A DNA stretch of 64,000 nucleotides from Pseudorasbora parva (GCF_024679245.1 NC_090189.1:37594889-37658888), one strand, 5' to 3'; positions 35,341-45,081 are shown, counted from the first letter of the stretch. A program made the numbers and translations. Notes: generated by a model not told the origin, from the sequence alone.

Positions 35341-35885
35341 GCCAAAGAACCACTGAAGAACCAATTTTGTGTGTGTGTGTGTGTGTGAGTGTGTGTGTGG
35401 ACTTGTACCTCATGAGTACAGCATTTTCATTTTGTGAACAATCCCTTTAAGGACAGTATAAACATTAGTGATGCTTTATTATAAACACATTAACATCAAT
35501 GATCAGTCAACAGATCTTTGTCTGGTGAACTTTAGAGAAGCTTTATTCAGCAGGATAATGACTCCACCAAACGAAAGTACATAGAAAATGAAGACGGCTT
35601 AGTTTGCCCCTTGCCATTTTACTTTGACATACTAAAGAGCTTTGTTCAGATTAGCAGTTGATTACCAGTGGTATTTGTGAATACTGGCAAATAGTATCCA
35701 GTGTCTCTGAGGTTCAAAGGGCGGTTCTGATGAGCAAATCCGCTCAAGTGTGTGGTGGGCGTACTCTGGCTGTTAGTGATCTAACACTCTTTCAGTGCCT
35801 TTTGACAGGGATAATACATCTTACCAAAACAGTAAATATGCTAGAATTAGGCAAATGGCTGCATCTCACCTGCCTTTGCCTTTCA
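35341..35885. other. Unassigned sequence
   Basis: A (GT)n run lies at 35371-35398. No gene is recognised. Confidence 0.3.
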
Positions 35886-35886
35886 T

Positions 35887-38800
35887 ATGGAAGATTTTTA
35901 TTCCGCCACAAAATAAAATATTTTGCGACTTTTTATCTCACAATTCTGACTCTTTTCTTTTTGCAAAATAGCATGATATAAAGTCAGAATTGTGAGAAAT
36001 AAAGTTAGAATTGTGAGATACAAAGTCAGAATTGTGAGAAATAAAGTTAGAATTGTGAGATACAAAGTCAGAATTGTGAGAAATAAAGTTAGAATTGTGA
36101 GATACAAAGTCAGAATTGTGTGATATAAAGTCAGAATTGCGAGATATAAAGTCAGTATTGTGTGAAATAAAGTTAGAATTGTGAGATACAAAGTCAGAAT
36201 TGTGTGATATAAAGTCAGAATTGTGTGATATAAAGTCAGAATTGTGAGATATAAAGTCAGAATTGTGTGATATAAAGTCAGAATTGCAAGATATAAAGTC
36301 AGAATTGCGAGATACAAAGTCAGAATTGCGAGATACAAAGTCAGAATTCTGAGAAATAAAGTCAGAATTGCGAGATACAAAGTCAGAATTGTGAGAAATA
36401 AAGTCAGAATTGCGAGATACAAAGTCAGAATTCTGAGAAATAAAGTCAGAATTGCGAGATAAAAAGTCAGAATTGTGTGATATAAAGTCAGTATTGTGTG
36501 ATAAAAAGTCAGAATTGTGTGATATAAAGTCAGAATTGTGTGATATAAAGTCAGAATTGTGTGATATAAAGTCAGTATTGTGTGATATAAAGTCAGAATT
36601 GTGAGATATAAAGTCAGAATTGCGAGATATAAAGTCAGAATTGTGAGATATAAAGTCAGAATTGCGAGATATAAAGTCAGAATTGTGTGATATAAAGTCA
36701 GAATTGTGTGATATAAAGTCAGAATTGTGAGATATAAAGTCAGAATTGCGTGATATAAAGTCAGAATTGTGAGATATAAAGTCAGAATTGTGTGATATAA
36801 AGTCAGAATTGTGAGATATAAAGTCAGAATTGCGTGATATAAAGTCAGAATTGCGATATAAAGCCAGAATTGTGTGATATAAAGTCAGAATTGTGTGATA
36901 TAAAGTCAGAATTGTGTGATATAAAGTCAGAATTGTGTGATATAAAGTCAGTATTGTGTGATATAAAGTCAGAATTGTGTGATATAAAGTCAGAATTGCG
37001 ATATAAAGCCAGAATTGTGTGATATAAAGTCAGAATTGTGTGATATAAAGTCAGAATTGCGATATAAAGCCAGAATTGTGTGATATAAAGTCAGAATTGT
37101 GTGATATAAAGTCAGAATTGTGTGATATAAAGTCAGAATTGTGTGATATAAAGTCAGAATTGTGAGATATAAAGTCAGAATTGCGAGATATAAAGTCAGA
37201 ATTGCGAGATATGAAGTCAGAATTGCGAGATATAAAGTCAGAATTGCGATATAAAGCCAGAATCGTGTGATATAAAGTCAGAATTGTGTGATATAAAGTC
37301 AGAATTGCGTGATATAAAGTCAGAATCGTGTGATATAAAGTCAGAATTGTGAGATATAAAGTCAGAATTGTGAAAGTCAGAATTGCGATATACAAGGTCA
37401 GAATTGCGAGATACAAAGTCAGAATTCTGCGAAATAAAGTCAGAATTGCGAGATACAAAGTCAGAATTCTGAGAAATAAAGTCAGAATTGCGAGTTAAAA
37501 AGTCAGAATTGTGTGATATAAAGTCAGTATTGTGTGATAAAAAGTCAGAATTGTGTGATATAAAGTCAGAATTGTGTGATATAAAGTCAGAATTGTGTGA
37601 TATAAAGTCAGTATTGTGTGATATAAAGTCAGAATTGTGAGATATAAAGTCAGAATTGCGAGATATAAAGTCAGAATTGTGAGATATAAAGTCAGAATTG
37701 CGAGATATAAAATCAGAATTGTGTGATATAAAGTCAGAATTGTGTGATATAAAGTCAGAATTGTGAGATATAAAGTCAGAATTGCGTGATATAAAGTCAG
37801 TATTGTGTGATAAAAAGTCAGAATTGTGTGATATAAAGTCAGAATTGTGTGATATAAAGTCAGAATTGCGATATAAAGCCAGAATTGTGTGATATAAAGT
37901 CAGAATTGTGTGATATAAAGTCAGAATTGTGTGATAGTCAGAATTGTTAGATATAAAGTCAGAATTGTGAGATATAAAGTCAGAATTGTGTGATATAAAG
38001 TCAGAATTGCGTGATATAAAGTCAGAATTGTGAGATATAAAGTCAGAATTGTGAGATATAAAGTCAGAATTGTGAGATATAAAGTCAGAATTGCGAGATA
38101 TAAAGTCAGAATTGTGTGATATAAAGTCAGAATTGTGTGATATAAAGTCAGAATTGCGTGATATAAAGTCAGAATTGTGTGATATAAAGTCAGAATTGTG
38201 AGATTTAAAGTCAGAATTGCGAGATATAAAGTCAGACTTGTGTGATATAAAGTCAGAATTGTGTAATATAAAGTCAGAATTGAGAGATATAAAGTCAGAA
38301 TTGAGTGATATAAAGTCAGAATTGTGTAATATAAAGTCAGAATTGAGTGATATAAAGTCAGAATTGAGTGATATAAAGTCAGAATTGTGTGATATAAAGT
38401 CAAAATTGAGTGATATAAAGTCAGAATTGTGTGATATAAAGTCAGAATTGAGTGATATAAAGTCAGAATTGTGTAATATAAAGTCAGAATTGAGTGATAT
38501 AAAGTCAGAATTGAGTGATATAAAGTCAGAATTGTGTGATATAAAGTCAGAATTGAGTGATATAAAGTCAGAATTGTGTGATATAAAGTCAGAATTGTGT
38601 GATATAAAGTCAGAATTGTGTAATATAAAGTCAGAATTGAGTGATATAAAGTCAGAATTGAGTGATATAAAGTCAGAACTGTGTAATATAAAGTCAGAAT
38701 TGTGTGATATAAAGTCAGAATTGTGTGATATAAAGTCAGAATTGAGTGATATAAAGTCAGAATTGAGTGATATAAAGTCAGAATTGAGTGATATAAAGTC

Positions 38801-39579
38801 AGAACTGTGTAATATAAAGTCAGAATTGTGTGATATAAAGTCAGAATTGTGTGATATAAAGTCAGAATTGAGTGATATAAAGTCAGAATTGAGTGATATA
38901 AAGTCAGAATTGAGTGATATAAAGTCAGAATTGTGTGATATAAAGTCAGAATTGAGTGATATAAAGTCAGAATTGAGTGATATAAAGTCAGAATTGTGTG
39001 ATATAAAGTCAGAATTGTGTGATATAAAGTCAGAATTGTGTGATATAAAGTCAGAATTGTGTGATATAAAGTCAGAATTGTGTAATATAAAGTCAGAATT
39101 GAGTGATATAAAGTCAGAATTGAGTGATATAAAGTCAGAACTGTGTAATATAAAGTCAGAATTGTGTGATATAAAGTCAGAATTGTGTGATATAAAGTCA
39201 GAATTGTGTAATATAAAGTCAGAATTGAGTGATATAAAGTCAGAATTGAGTGATATAAAGTCAGAATTGAGTGATATAAAGTCAGAATTGTGTAATATAA
39301 AGTCAGAATTGTGTGATATAAAGTCAGAATTGTGTGATATAAAGTCAGAATTGTGAGATATAAAGTCAGAATTGTGTAATATAAAGTCAGAATTGAGAGA
39401 TATAAAGTCAGAATTGAGTGATATAAAGTCAGAATTGAGTGATATAAAGTCAGAATTGTGAGATATTAAGTCAGAATTCTTATTATTTTTTAAATATTTA
39501 AATATTTATTTTTATATTTTAAAAGTTTATATTTTATTTTCATGAATGTTTTATTCTGTGGCAGAAACAAGCTTCCATA
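35887..39579. mobile_element. Inverted-ended element expanded by a minisatellite
   Basis: TATGGAAG followed by a CCGCCACAAAATAAAA block (35887-35919) is matched inverted at the other side by TTTTATTCTGTGGCAGAA then CTTCCATA (39549-39579), with a few mismatches and a 2-nt length difference. A TA dinucleotide sits at each outer edge. Nearly everything between is the 21-bp tandem array. The simplest reading is a TA-target MITE whose interior expanded. Confidence 0.65.
35974..39478 (+). repeat. 21-bp minisatellite, about 3.5 kb (roughly 165 units)
   Basis: The unit is AAAGTCAGAATTGTGTGATAT, with variants at the middle positions (TGTGAGAT, TGCGAGAT, TGAGTGAT, TGTGTAAT, CTGTGTAAT). Some short units (GCGATATAAAGCC) shift the phase. 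The 5' half is rich in GAGAT and GCGAT types and the 3' half in GAGTGAT and GTAAT types. Because the unit is 21 bp, heptapeptide open frames arise on both strands (DIKSELC on plus, ILTLYHT on minus). These are by-products, not genes. One inverted unit lies just outside at 35936-35957. Confidence 0.97.
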
Positions 39580-39810
39580 GTTTCATGTTTAGATTTCATA
39601 CAAACATTCAGATTTCAGATCTGAAAGTGTCACTGGATTCATTGGGATTGATGAAAATGAGTGCATGTAAACAAACCTACTGTGTAGGCCTGTCGCGATA
39701 GTCGATAAATCAATTAATCGTACGATTAAAAAAATGAGGTCGATAATTTTTCCGGCCGCAATAATTGCCATTTGAATAGTTTTTTGTTCCCTTATCGAGG
39801 GAACTTCCCA

Positions 39811-39964
39811 CTGCGTCGAAACGCTTTGGGGATGCTCCCTAAGCATCAGCGAATCTGAAGCCTGAATAAACACTAGTCCAATCCGATTGGTCGTGCGTGA
39901 TGACGTCATTGTGACGGCGTACCCGGAAGTATAAAAGGGGAGCCGGCGCATAATGGCGGCAGTT
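39811..39964 (+). repeat. DIRS-A left inverted terminal repeat
   Basis: These 154 bp are exactly inverted at 44928-45081. The repeat includes the TGACGTCA site and TATA box noted separately, both pointing inward. Confidence 0.95.
39901..39938 (+). promoter_or_regulatory. Inward promoter of DIRS-A: CRE-like site and TATA box
   Basis: TGACGTCA (39901-39908) is the palindromic CREB/ATF consensus, and TATAAAAGG begins at 39930. The Gag start codon lies about 130 bp downstream. The inverted copy (TGACGTCA at 44984-44991, TATA about 44954-44962) points inward from the right end, so antisense transcription is possible. Function is inferred from consensus only. Confidence 0.6.
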
Positions 39965-40062
39965 ATTGCTCTTCAGCATAGCGCTCTCTGTTTGGTCTGT
40001 CTATTTACTGTTGTCTGTCCAGTTGCGAGTGTGTGTGTGAGTGAAAACTTTATAGTAAAAGT

Positions 40063-41541
40063 ATGGAAGGAAAGAGCGGATTTAGACAGTGTGTGCATCC
40101 GTGTCCCCGCTTCATCTCGGGATCGGATACACACCTGTTATGTGTGCAGTGTCTGGGTGTGCAGCACGCTCGGGCGGCTCTCGAGGGAGCCGCCTGTGAG
40201 CACTGTGAGCGGCTGACACTCAGGCTGCTCCGCTCTAGGCTGGCCGTGTTCGATGAGACCGGCCAGCCTCGTGAGCCCCAGGGTTCTGGACCCGCGGTCG
40301 CTGAGGCGTCGCGGCGTCGCAGATCATGGGGCTCACAGCGGGATCTGTCCGAGGGCTTTGGGACTGCTGCGGCACTTTCCCAATCCTCCTCGGACAGTTC
40401 CGATGATCTTCCTCCCCGTGTGGAAGCCCGCTTTGCGGCTTCTTCCCCCGGGGCGGAGGGTCCGATGCTCGTTCTCTCCGGTTCTGAGGAGCCGGAGGGC
40501 GCGGGCATCGGGGCGGGGGATGAGGTTTTTCCATCGCCTCATCCGCCCGCCCAGGAGGAATTGGTCGAGGTGTTGACCCGGGCTGTGGCTAAACTCAACA
40601 TTGAGTGGCCACAGGAGGAACAGGAAGTTCGGCCACCCAGTAGGCTGGATGACCGGTTCCTCGCACACCGGGTCCAAACACCGCGCCGGGGTTTGCCTTT
40701 TTTCCCCGATCTGCACACCGAGGTGTGTAGATCGTGGAGGAAGCCCTATTCCTCGCGTGTCTCTAATCCCCCACTGTTGGACTATTCCAACGTTCTGGGG
40801 GCACGCGAGGCGGGCTATGGGGCGATGCCGCGGGTGGAGGATGCTCTCGCGAGCTATCTTTCGCCCGAATCGGCATCGTCCCTTAAAACCCCGGTGCTGC
40901 CCACCAAACCCTGTCGGGACACCTCAGGGCTGGTGGGCAAGGCTTATATGGCGGCTGGGCGGGCTGGTAGTGCGCTGCACACTCTGTCGATCTTGCAGGC
41001 CTACCAGGCTGACCTTCTAAAAGAGCTGGATGAGGGCGAGGGTCCCTCTCCGGAGGACGTACTGGAACTCAGGAAGGTCGCGGATTTGTCTCTCCGTGTT
41101 ACCAAGGAGACGGCCCGTGCCATCGGCCGCTCCATGGCAGCTATGGTGACAACGGAGAGACATCTCTGGCTGAATCTGTCGGGGATAAAGGAGAAGGACA
41201 GATCCTTCCTCCTGGACTCCCCGATCTCGCCTTCTGGTCTGTTTGGGGACGCGGTTAACTCCGTCGTCTCCAGACACCAGGAGGCGAAGAGACAGTCAGC
41301 GGCCTTCCAGCAGTACCTCCCTCGCCGCTCTAAGCCCGGGAAGGCTGGCCCTAGCGGGCAGCCTCAGCCGCCGACCAGCTCCTCCTCGCATCGTCAGATG
41401 CAAAAAGAGAGCGTCGCCTCTAGAGCCCCTCCTCCGGGAGCTTGGCAACAGAGGCGGCGCGCTCAACAGCAGCCTTCCGCTCCGAAGGGCGATCTGAGGA
41501 ACGTCCTTCAGGCGCGAAAGGCTGCCGCAAAGAAGTCCTAG
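40063..41541 (+). CDS. DIRS-A ORF1, Gag-like protein (492 aa)
   Basis: This is the presumed structural protein that packages the retrotransposon RNA. The N-terminus has paired cysteines (C10-x3-C14, C27-x2-C30, C45-x2-C48, with His between), a possible zinc-binding fold. Residues 60-180 are acidic, Ser/Pro-rich and probably disordered. SRLDDRFLA (about residue 193) and the Ala/Leu-rich helical stretch from SGLVGKAYMAAGRAG to RSMAAMVTTERHLWLNL (about 290-385) are the conserved Gag core, also recognisable in the relics. The C-terminus is basic (ending KAAAKKS). The ATG at 40063 is chosen because it precedes the Cys pairs. An upstream frame from 39953 is short. The end overlaps ORF2 in the -1 frame. 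Confidence 0.85.
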   Translation: MEGKSGFRQCVHPCPRFISGSDTHLLCVQCLGVQHARAALEGAACEHCERLTLRLLRSRLAVFDETGQPREPQGSGPAVAEASRRRRSWGSQRDLSEGFGTAAALSQSSSDSSDDLPPRVEARFAASSPGAEGPMLVLSGSEEPEGAGIGAGDEVFPSPHPPAQEELVEVLTRAVAKLNIEWPQEEQEVRPPSRLDDRFLAHRVQTPRRGLPFFPDLHTEVCRSWRKPYSSRVSNPPLLDYSNVLGAREAGYGAMPRVEDALASYLSPESASSLKTPVLPTKPCRDTSGLVGKAYMAAGRAGSALHTLSILQAYQADLLKELDEGEGPSPEDVLELRKVADLSLRVTKETARAIGRSMAAMVTTERHLWLNLSGIKEKDRSFLLDSPISPSGLFGDAVNSVVSRHQEAKRQSAAFQQYLPRRSKPGKAGPSGQPQPPTSSSSHRQMQKESVASRAPPPGAWQQRRRAQQQPSAPKGDLRNVLQARKAAAKKS

Positions 41542-43709
41542 CCTCGGCAGGACTTCTCAGGGCGGTCCCTCCCGCGAGGGGGCAACCGAGGTTGCTTCCT
41601 TCGCGGCGCCCTGGGGAAATCGATGTGGTAATCCCGCCGTCTACGACGCTTCGGGCCACATCGATTTCCCGCGAACGCACGCTGCTCCAGCCGCCTCTGG
41701 AAAGACCTGCGGCTGGGCAGCTGGCGCGTCCGCACACAGAGACTCGTCCCCAACCACTTCCTGCCGGGCAACCGCTTCAGGGGGTCGGGGACGAGGCTCG
41801 TGTAACACCCGACGCCAGCCTCGAGAGGCTGGTTCCCTTAGTAGATTATCTCGGCGCATGGAAATGCCTTCCGAGTGTATCCACATGGGTCCTGCGCATT
41901 GTAGAAAATGGGTACAGACTGCAGTTCGGTCGGCCTCCCCCTGGGTTCAGGGGGGTGACCTGGACTACAGTGGTACCAGAGCGGGGTCGGGTAATGGAAC
42001 TAGAAGTAAAGACCTTACTGGCAAAGGGGGCCATAGAACATGTTCCTCCGCCAGAGAGGGAGTCCGGCTTCTACAGCCGGTACTTTATAGTTCCCAAAAA
42101 GGATGGAGGGTTGCGTCCGATTATAGATCTAAGGGATTTGAATCGGTCTCTAAGGAGGTTCAGATTCAAAATGCTCACTATCCCCATGATCGTGAGTCAG
42201 ATCCAGTCCCAGGACTGGTTCGTCACGATAGATCTGAAGGACGCATACTTTCATATCTCCATCCTTCCATGTCACAGGAAGTTCCTGAGGTTCGCTTTCG
42301 GGGGCGAAGCGTACCAATATCGAGTTCTTCCCTTCGGCCTAGCCCTCTCCCCACGCACATTCACAAAGTGCATGGATGCAGCCCTGGCTCCTATGAGGCT
42401 TCAGGGCATCCGTGTACTGAATTATATCGACGACTGGCTCATACTGGCCCAGTCGTACGATATGGCGGTTCGGCATCGAGATGTCGTTCTAGCCCACATA
42501 AAGTGCTTGGGGCTGAGACTCAACACGAACAAGAGTGTGTTGACGCCGTCCCAGAGGACTACGTTCCTAGGGGTAGTATGGGATTCGACGACGATGCGGG
42601 CACAATTGTCTCCCGCGCGCGTCGAGACCATACTGGCGATGGTCTCAGGAATAAGGCTAGGCCACACCATCACTGTGAAGCACTTTCAGAGAGTGCTGGG
42701 GCACATGGCAGCAGCGTCCAACGTGATACCGTTCGGCCTGCTACACATGAGACCCCTCCAGTGGTGGTTGAAAACCAAGGGGTTTTCCCCCAGAGGGAAT
42801 CCTTTTCGTATGATCAGGGTAACGCGCAGATGCCTTCGTTCCCTAGTCATATGGAAGAAACCTTGGTTTCTGTCCCAGGGACCAGTGTTGGGAGCGTCCT
42901 GTTGCCGGAAATCCGTTTCAACAGACGCCTCCCTCACTGGTTGGGGCGCGGTCATGGACGGCCGCTTTGCGAGGGGCCCATGGGAGGGCCGTCATTCCTC
43001 CTGGCACATAAATTGCCTGGAGATGATGGCGGTCTACAAAGCTCTCAGGAGTTTTTTCCCGGACCTCCGCGGCCAACATGTCCTGGTGCGGACAGACAAT
43101 ACGGCTGTCGTAGCGTACCTCAATCGCCAGGGAGGGGTAAGATCGCGCCCTCTGTGCAGATTGGCGCATCTAATCCTCCTGTGGTCCCAGGGGAAACTGT
43201 TGTCCATCAGGGCAATGTATGTCCCGGGGGTTCAAAATCAGGGAGCAGACATCCTGTCGAGGCAGGGGCTGAGGCCCGGGGAGTGGCGGCTCCACCCCGA
43301 AGTGGTGGAGGCCATATGCGAGAGGTTCGGCCCAGTGGAAGTGGATCTGTTTGCGTCTCAAGAGACGTCCCACTGTCCACTGTGGTTCTCCCTCACGCAT
43401 CCAGCCCCGTTGGGGTTGGATGCCATGGTGCAGACGTGGCCGAGGCTGCGTCTGTACGCATTTCCCCCGATTGCTCTGCTCCCGGGAGTCCTGGAGAGGG
43501 TCCGTCGGCAGGGGGTCAGTCTACTTCTGGTAGCACCCCGTTGGCCGACGCGAGTTTGGTTCTCGGATATCATAGCCCTGCTGGCAGGTCATCCATGGCA
43601 GATTCCTCTGAGGAGGGATCTCCTGTCTCAGGCGGCGGGGTCGATTTTCCACCCCCGGCCGGAGATATGGAACCTTTGGGTTTGGCCCCTGAGGGGGCCA
43701 GGTACCTAG
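41424..43709 (+). CDS. DIRS-A ORF2, reverse transcriptase / RNase H / C-terminal domain (about 761 codons)
   Basis: This frame copies element RNA into DNA. The RT begins about 42060 (GFYSRYFIVPKKDGG). The catalytic Asps are in VTIDLKDAYFH (codon 42231) and YIDDW (codons 42429 and 42432). RNase H residues are visible as STDAS (Asp codon 42924), CLEMMAV (Glu 43020), RTDNTAV (Asp 43095) and GADILSRQG (Asp 43248). The last about 125 residues (VEVDLFAS... PRWP... WPLRG) occupy the place of the methyltransferase-like domain described in DIRS elements. I cannot confirm its motif. The frame opens at 41424, with no ATG until about 41995 (RVMELE), so initiation is by a non-AUG codon, frameshifting from ORF1 or splicing. 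It overlaps ORF1 by 118 bp and ORF3 by 115 bp. Confidence 0.9.
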   Translation, partial: SPSSGSLATEAARSTAAFRSEGRSEERPSGAKGCRKEVLASAGLLRAVPPARGQPRLLPSRRPGEIDVVIPPSTTLRATSISRERTLLQPPLERPAAGQLARPHTETRPQPLPAGQPLQGVGDEARVTPDASLERLVPLVDYLGAWKCLPSVSTWVLRIVENGYRLQFGRPPPGFRGVTWTTVVPERGRVMELEVKTLLAKGAIEHVPPPERESGFYSRYFIVPKKDGGLRPIIDLRDLNRSLRRFRFKMLTIPMIVSQIQSQDWFVTIDLKDAYFHISILPCHRKFLRFAFGGEAYQYRVLPFGLALSPRTFTKCMDAALAPMRLQGIRVLNYIDDWLILAQSYDMAVRHRDVVLAHIKCLGLRLNTNKSVLTPSQRTTFLGVVWDSTTMRAQLSPARVETILAMVSGIRLGHTITVKHFQRVLGHMAAASNVIPFGLLHMRPLQWWLKTKGFSPRGNPFRMIRVTRRCLRSLVIWKKPWFLSQGPVLGASCCRKSVSTDASLTGWGAVMDGRFARGPWEGRHSSWHINCLEMMAVYKALRSFFPDLRGQHVLVRTDNTAVVAYLNRQGGVRSRPLCRLAHLILLWSQGKLLSIRAMYVPGVQNQGADILSRQGLRPGEWRLHPEVVEAICERFGPVEVDLFASQETSHCPLWFSLTHPAPLGLDAMVQTWPRLRLYAFPPIALLPGVLERVRRQGVSLLLVAPRWPTRVWFSDIIALLAGHPWQIPLRRDLLSQAAGSIFHPRPEIWNLWVWPLRGPGT
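41858..43594 (+). other. Long open overlap upstream of ORF3, in another frame of RT
   Basis: The recombinase frame is free of stops for 579 codons across the RT/RNase H region. The predicted residues are Ser, Gly, Pro, Arg and His rich, with no domain I recognise. It may be an N-terminal extension of the recombinase, or a by-product of high G+C and codon bias in RT. See findings. Confidence 0.4.
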
Positions 43710-44713
43710 AGGCTGGCCTGTCGGCAGAGGTGGTAGAGACCTTACTCAGCTCCAGGGCTCCGTCCACAAGGAGACTGTACAGCCTCAAGTGGAATGTATT
43801 TTCCACTTGGTGCAGGAGGCGTGAGGAGGACCCAGTTAACTGCCCAGTGGCTTCAGTGCTGGAGTTCCTCCAAGATCGCTTCTCTGCGGGCCTAACCCCG
43901 TCCACACTCAAGGTGTACGTGGCTGCCATTGCGGCTTTCCACACTCCTCTGGGTGATGGGCCTTTGGGTAGGCACCAGCTGGTTGTACAGTTCCTCCGTG
44001 GGGCTCGGAGGATGAGGCCTGTGGCTCAGTCCAGAGTTCCAACCTGGGACCTGGCAGTGGTTCTCGAGGGATTGGCTGAGGCCCCCTTCGAGCCACTAGA
44101 GTCAGCAGAACCTAAGAATCTGACCCTTAAGGTGGCCTTTCTACTCGCCATTACCTCTCTAAGGAGAGTAGGGGATCTCCAGGCCTTGGCAGTAACGCCG
44201 ACTTGCCTGGAGTTTGCCCCGGGTGGAGTAAAGGCCATCTTGCACCCTAGGCCGGGCTATGTGCCCAAGGTCCCATCAAGGGTGGTCAGGTCTTTGGTTC
44301 TGCAGGCATTTCATCCTCCGCCTCACGTGACGGCGGAAGAGGGGAGGCTTCACCTACTCTGCCCGGTCAGGGCACTCAGGGTGTATCTGGCGAAGTCCGC
44401 ACAGTGGAGGAGATCGCAACAATTGTTGGTGTGTTTTGGCTCACCCAAGAAGGGGTTGCCTGCGTCTACCCAGACTATCAGTAACTGGATAGTCCAGGCA
44501 ATAACCATGGCTTACCAGGTGCGCAGTTTGCCTTCACCTGTAGCCGTGAGGGCACATTCCACCAGAGGCATGGCCTCTTCGGTGGCCCTCCTTTCTGGGG
44601 TCCCCCTGCAGGATATCTGCGAGGCGGCGGGGTGGGCTACTCCACACACTTTTATCAGGTTTTATAGCCTGGATCTCCCTGCGACGCCTGGCGCGAGGGT
44701 GCTCCAACCCTAG
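43595..44713 (+). CDS. DIRS-A ORF3, tyrosine recombinase (372 aa from this ATG)
   Basis: This protein integrates the circular DNA copy in place of an integrase. The N-terminal core-binding domain starts around SSRAPSTRRLYSLKWNVFSTWC. Catalytic residues are the Arg in TSLRRVGDL (R190/R191), the HxxR box in RAHSTRG (H321, R324) and the nucleophile Tyr in RFYSLDL (Y357). The length is normal for a YR protein. The ATG at 43595 has a good context (A at -3? no: ATCC before, G at +4) and lies just before the conserved region. The same frame stays open upstream to 41858, giving 951 codons, so a longer product cannot be excluded. It overlaps the end of ORF2. Confidence 0.88.
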   Translation: MADSSEEGSPVSGGGVDFPPPAGDMEPLGLAPEGARYLEAGLSAEVVETLLSSRAPSTRRLYSLKWNVFSTWCRRREEDPVNCPVASVLEFLQDRFSAGLTPSTLKVYVAAIAAFHTPLGDGPLGRHQLVVQFLRGARRMRPVAQSRVPTWDLAVVLEGLAEAPFEPLESAEPKNLTLKVAFLLAITSLRRVGDLQALAVTPTCLEFAPGGVKAILHPRPGYVPKVPSRVVRSLVLQAFHPPPHVTAEEGRLHLLCPVRALRVYLAKSAQWRRSQQLLVCFGSPKKGLPASTQTISNWIVQAITMAYQVRSLPSPVAVRAHSTRGMASSVALLSGVPLQDICEAAGWATPHTFIRFYSLDLPATPGARVLQP

Positions 44714-44781
44714 TTGTGCCCGGTTTCCGGCTTCACACTAGGACAGGCGCTACCCTCGGTGTGGCCTAGTGGGTACTCGTT

Positions 44782-44882
44782 CCCCAAAGCGTTTCGACGC
44801 AGTGGGAAGTTCCCTCGATAAGGGAACGGCTCGGGTTATGTATATAACCCTTGTTCCCTGAGAGGGAACGAGCACTGCGTCG
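44782..44882 (+). repeat. DIRS-A internal complementary region (ICR)
   Basis: 44782-44827 is the exact reverse complement of the left terminus (39786-39831). 44828-44882 is the exact reverse complement of the right terminus (45074-45128). In the DIRS model this region templates joining of the two ends into a circle. The junction AAC|GGC contains AAC, the complement of the GTT at both insertion boundaries. Confidence 0.95.
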
Positions 44883-44927
44883 TACCGCCACACCTCGGCA
44901 CGCCTGGAGCGCATGCTTCAGAGCAAG

Positions 44928-45081
44928 AACTGCCGCCATTATGCGCCGGCTCCCCTTTTATACTTCCGGGTACGCCGTCACAATGACGTCATCACGCACG
45001 ACCAATCGGATTGGACTAGTGTTTATTCAGGCTTCAGATTCGCTGATGCTTAGGGAGCATCCCCAAAGCGTTTCGACGCAG
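44928..45081 (-). repeat. DIRS-A right inverted terminal repeat
   Basis: Exact inverse of 39811-39964. The 47 bp beyond it (to 45128) are unique to the right end and are mirrored only in the ICR. Confidence 0.95.

Noticed and set aside
35898..38403. Minus-strand ILTLYHT repeat frames resembling membrane repeats
   Set aside because: Same minisatellite read on the other strand. Phase shifts in short units end the frames.
38217..39356. 379-aa open frame with DIKSELC/DIKSELS heptads resembling a coiled coil
   Set aside because: It is the direct translation of the 21-bp minisatellite where TGA variants are absent. The minus strand has equivalent frames. There is no start context or flanking coding signal.
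35974..39478. CRISPR-like array
   Set aside because: The units are contiguous 21-bp tandem repeats without unique spacers, in a eukaryotic genome.
40050..40508. Minus-strand ORFs across the Gag region (and others at 41420-44238)
   Set aside because: They are shadows of G+C-rich coding frames on the plus strand, with no domains and no relatives in the relic copies.
43570..43709. Assigning a methyltransferase function to the C-terminal part of ORF2
   Set aside because: The position fits the DIRS methyltransferase-like domain, but I could not point to a catalytic motif, so only the location is stated. A profile search would decide.
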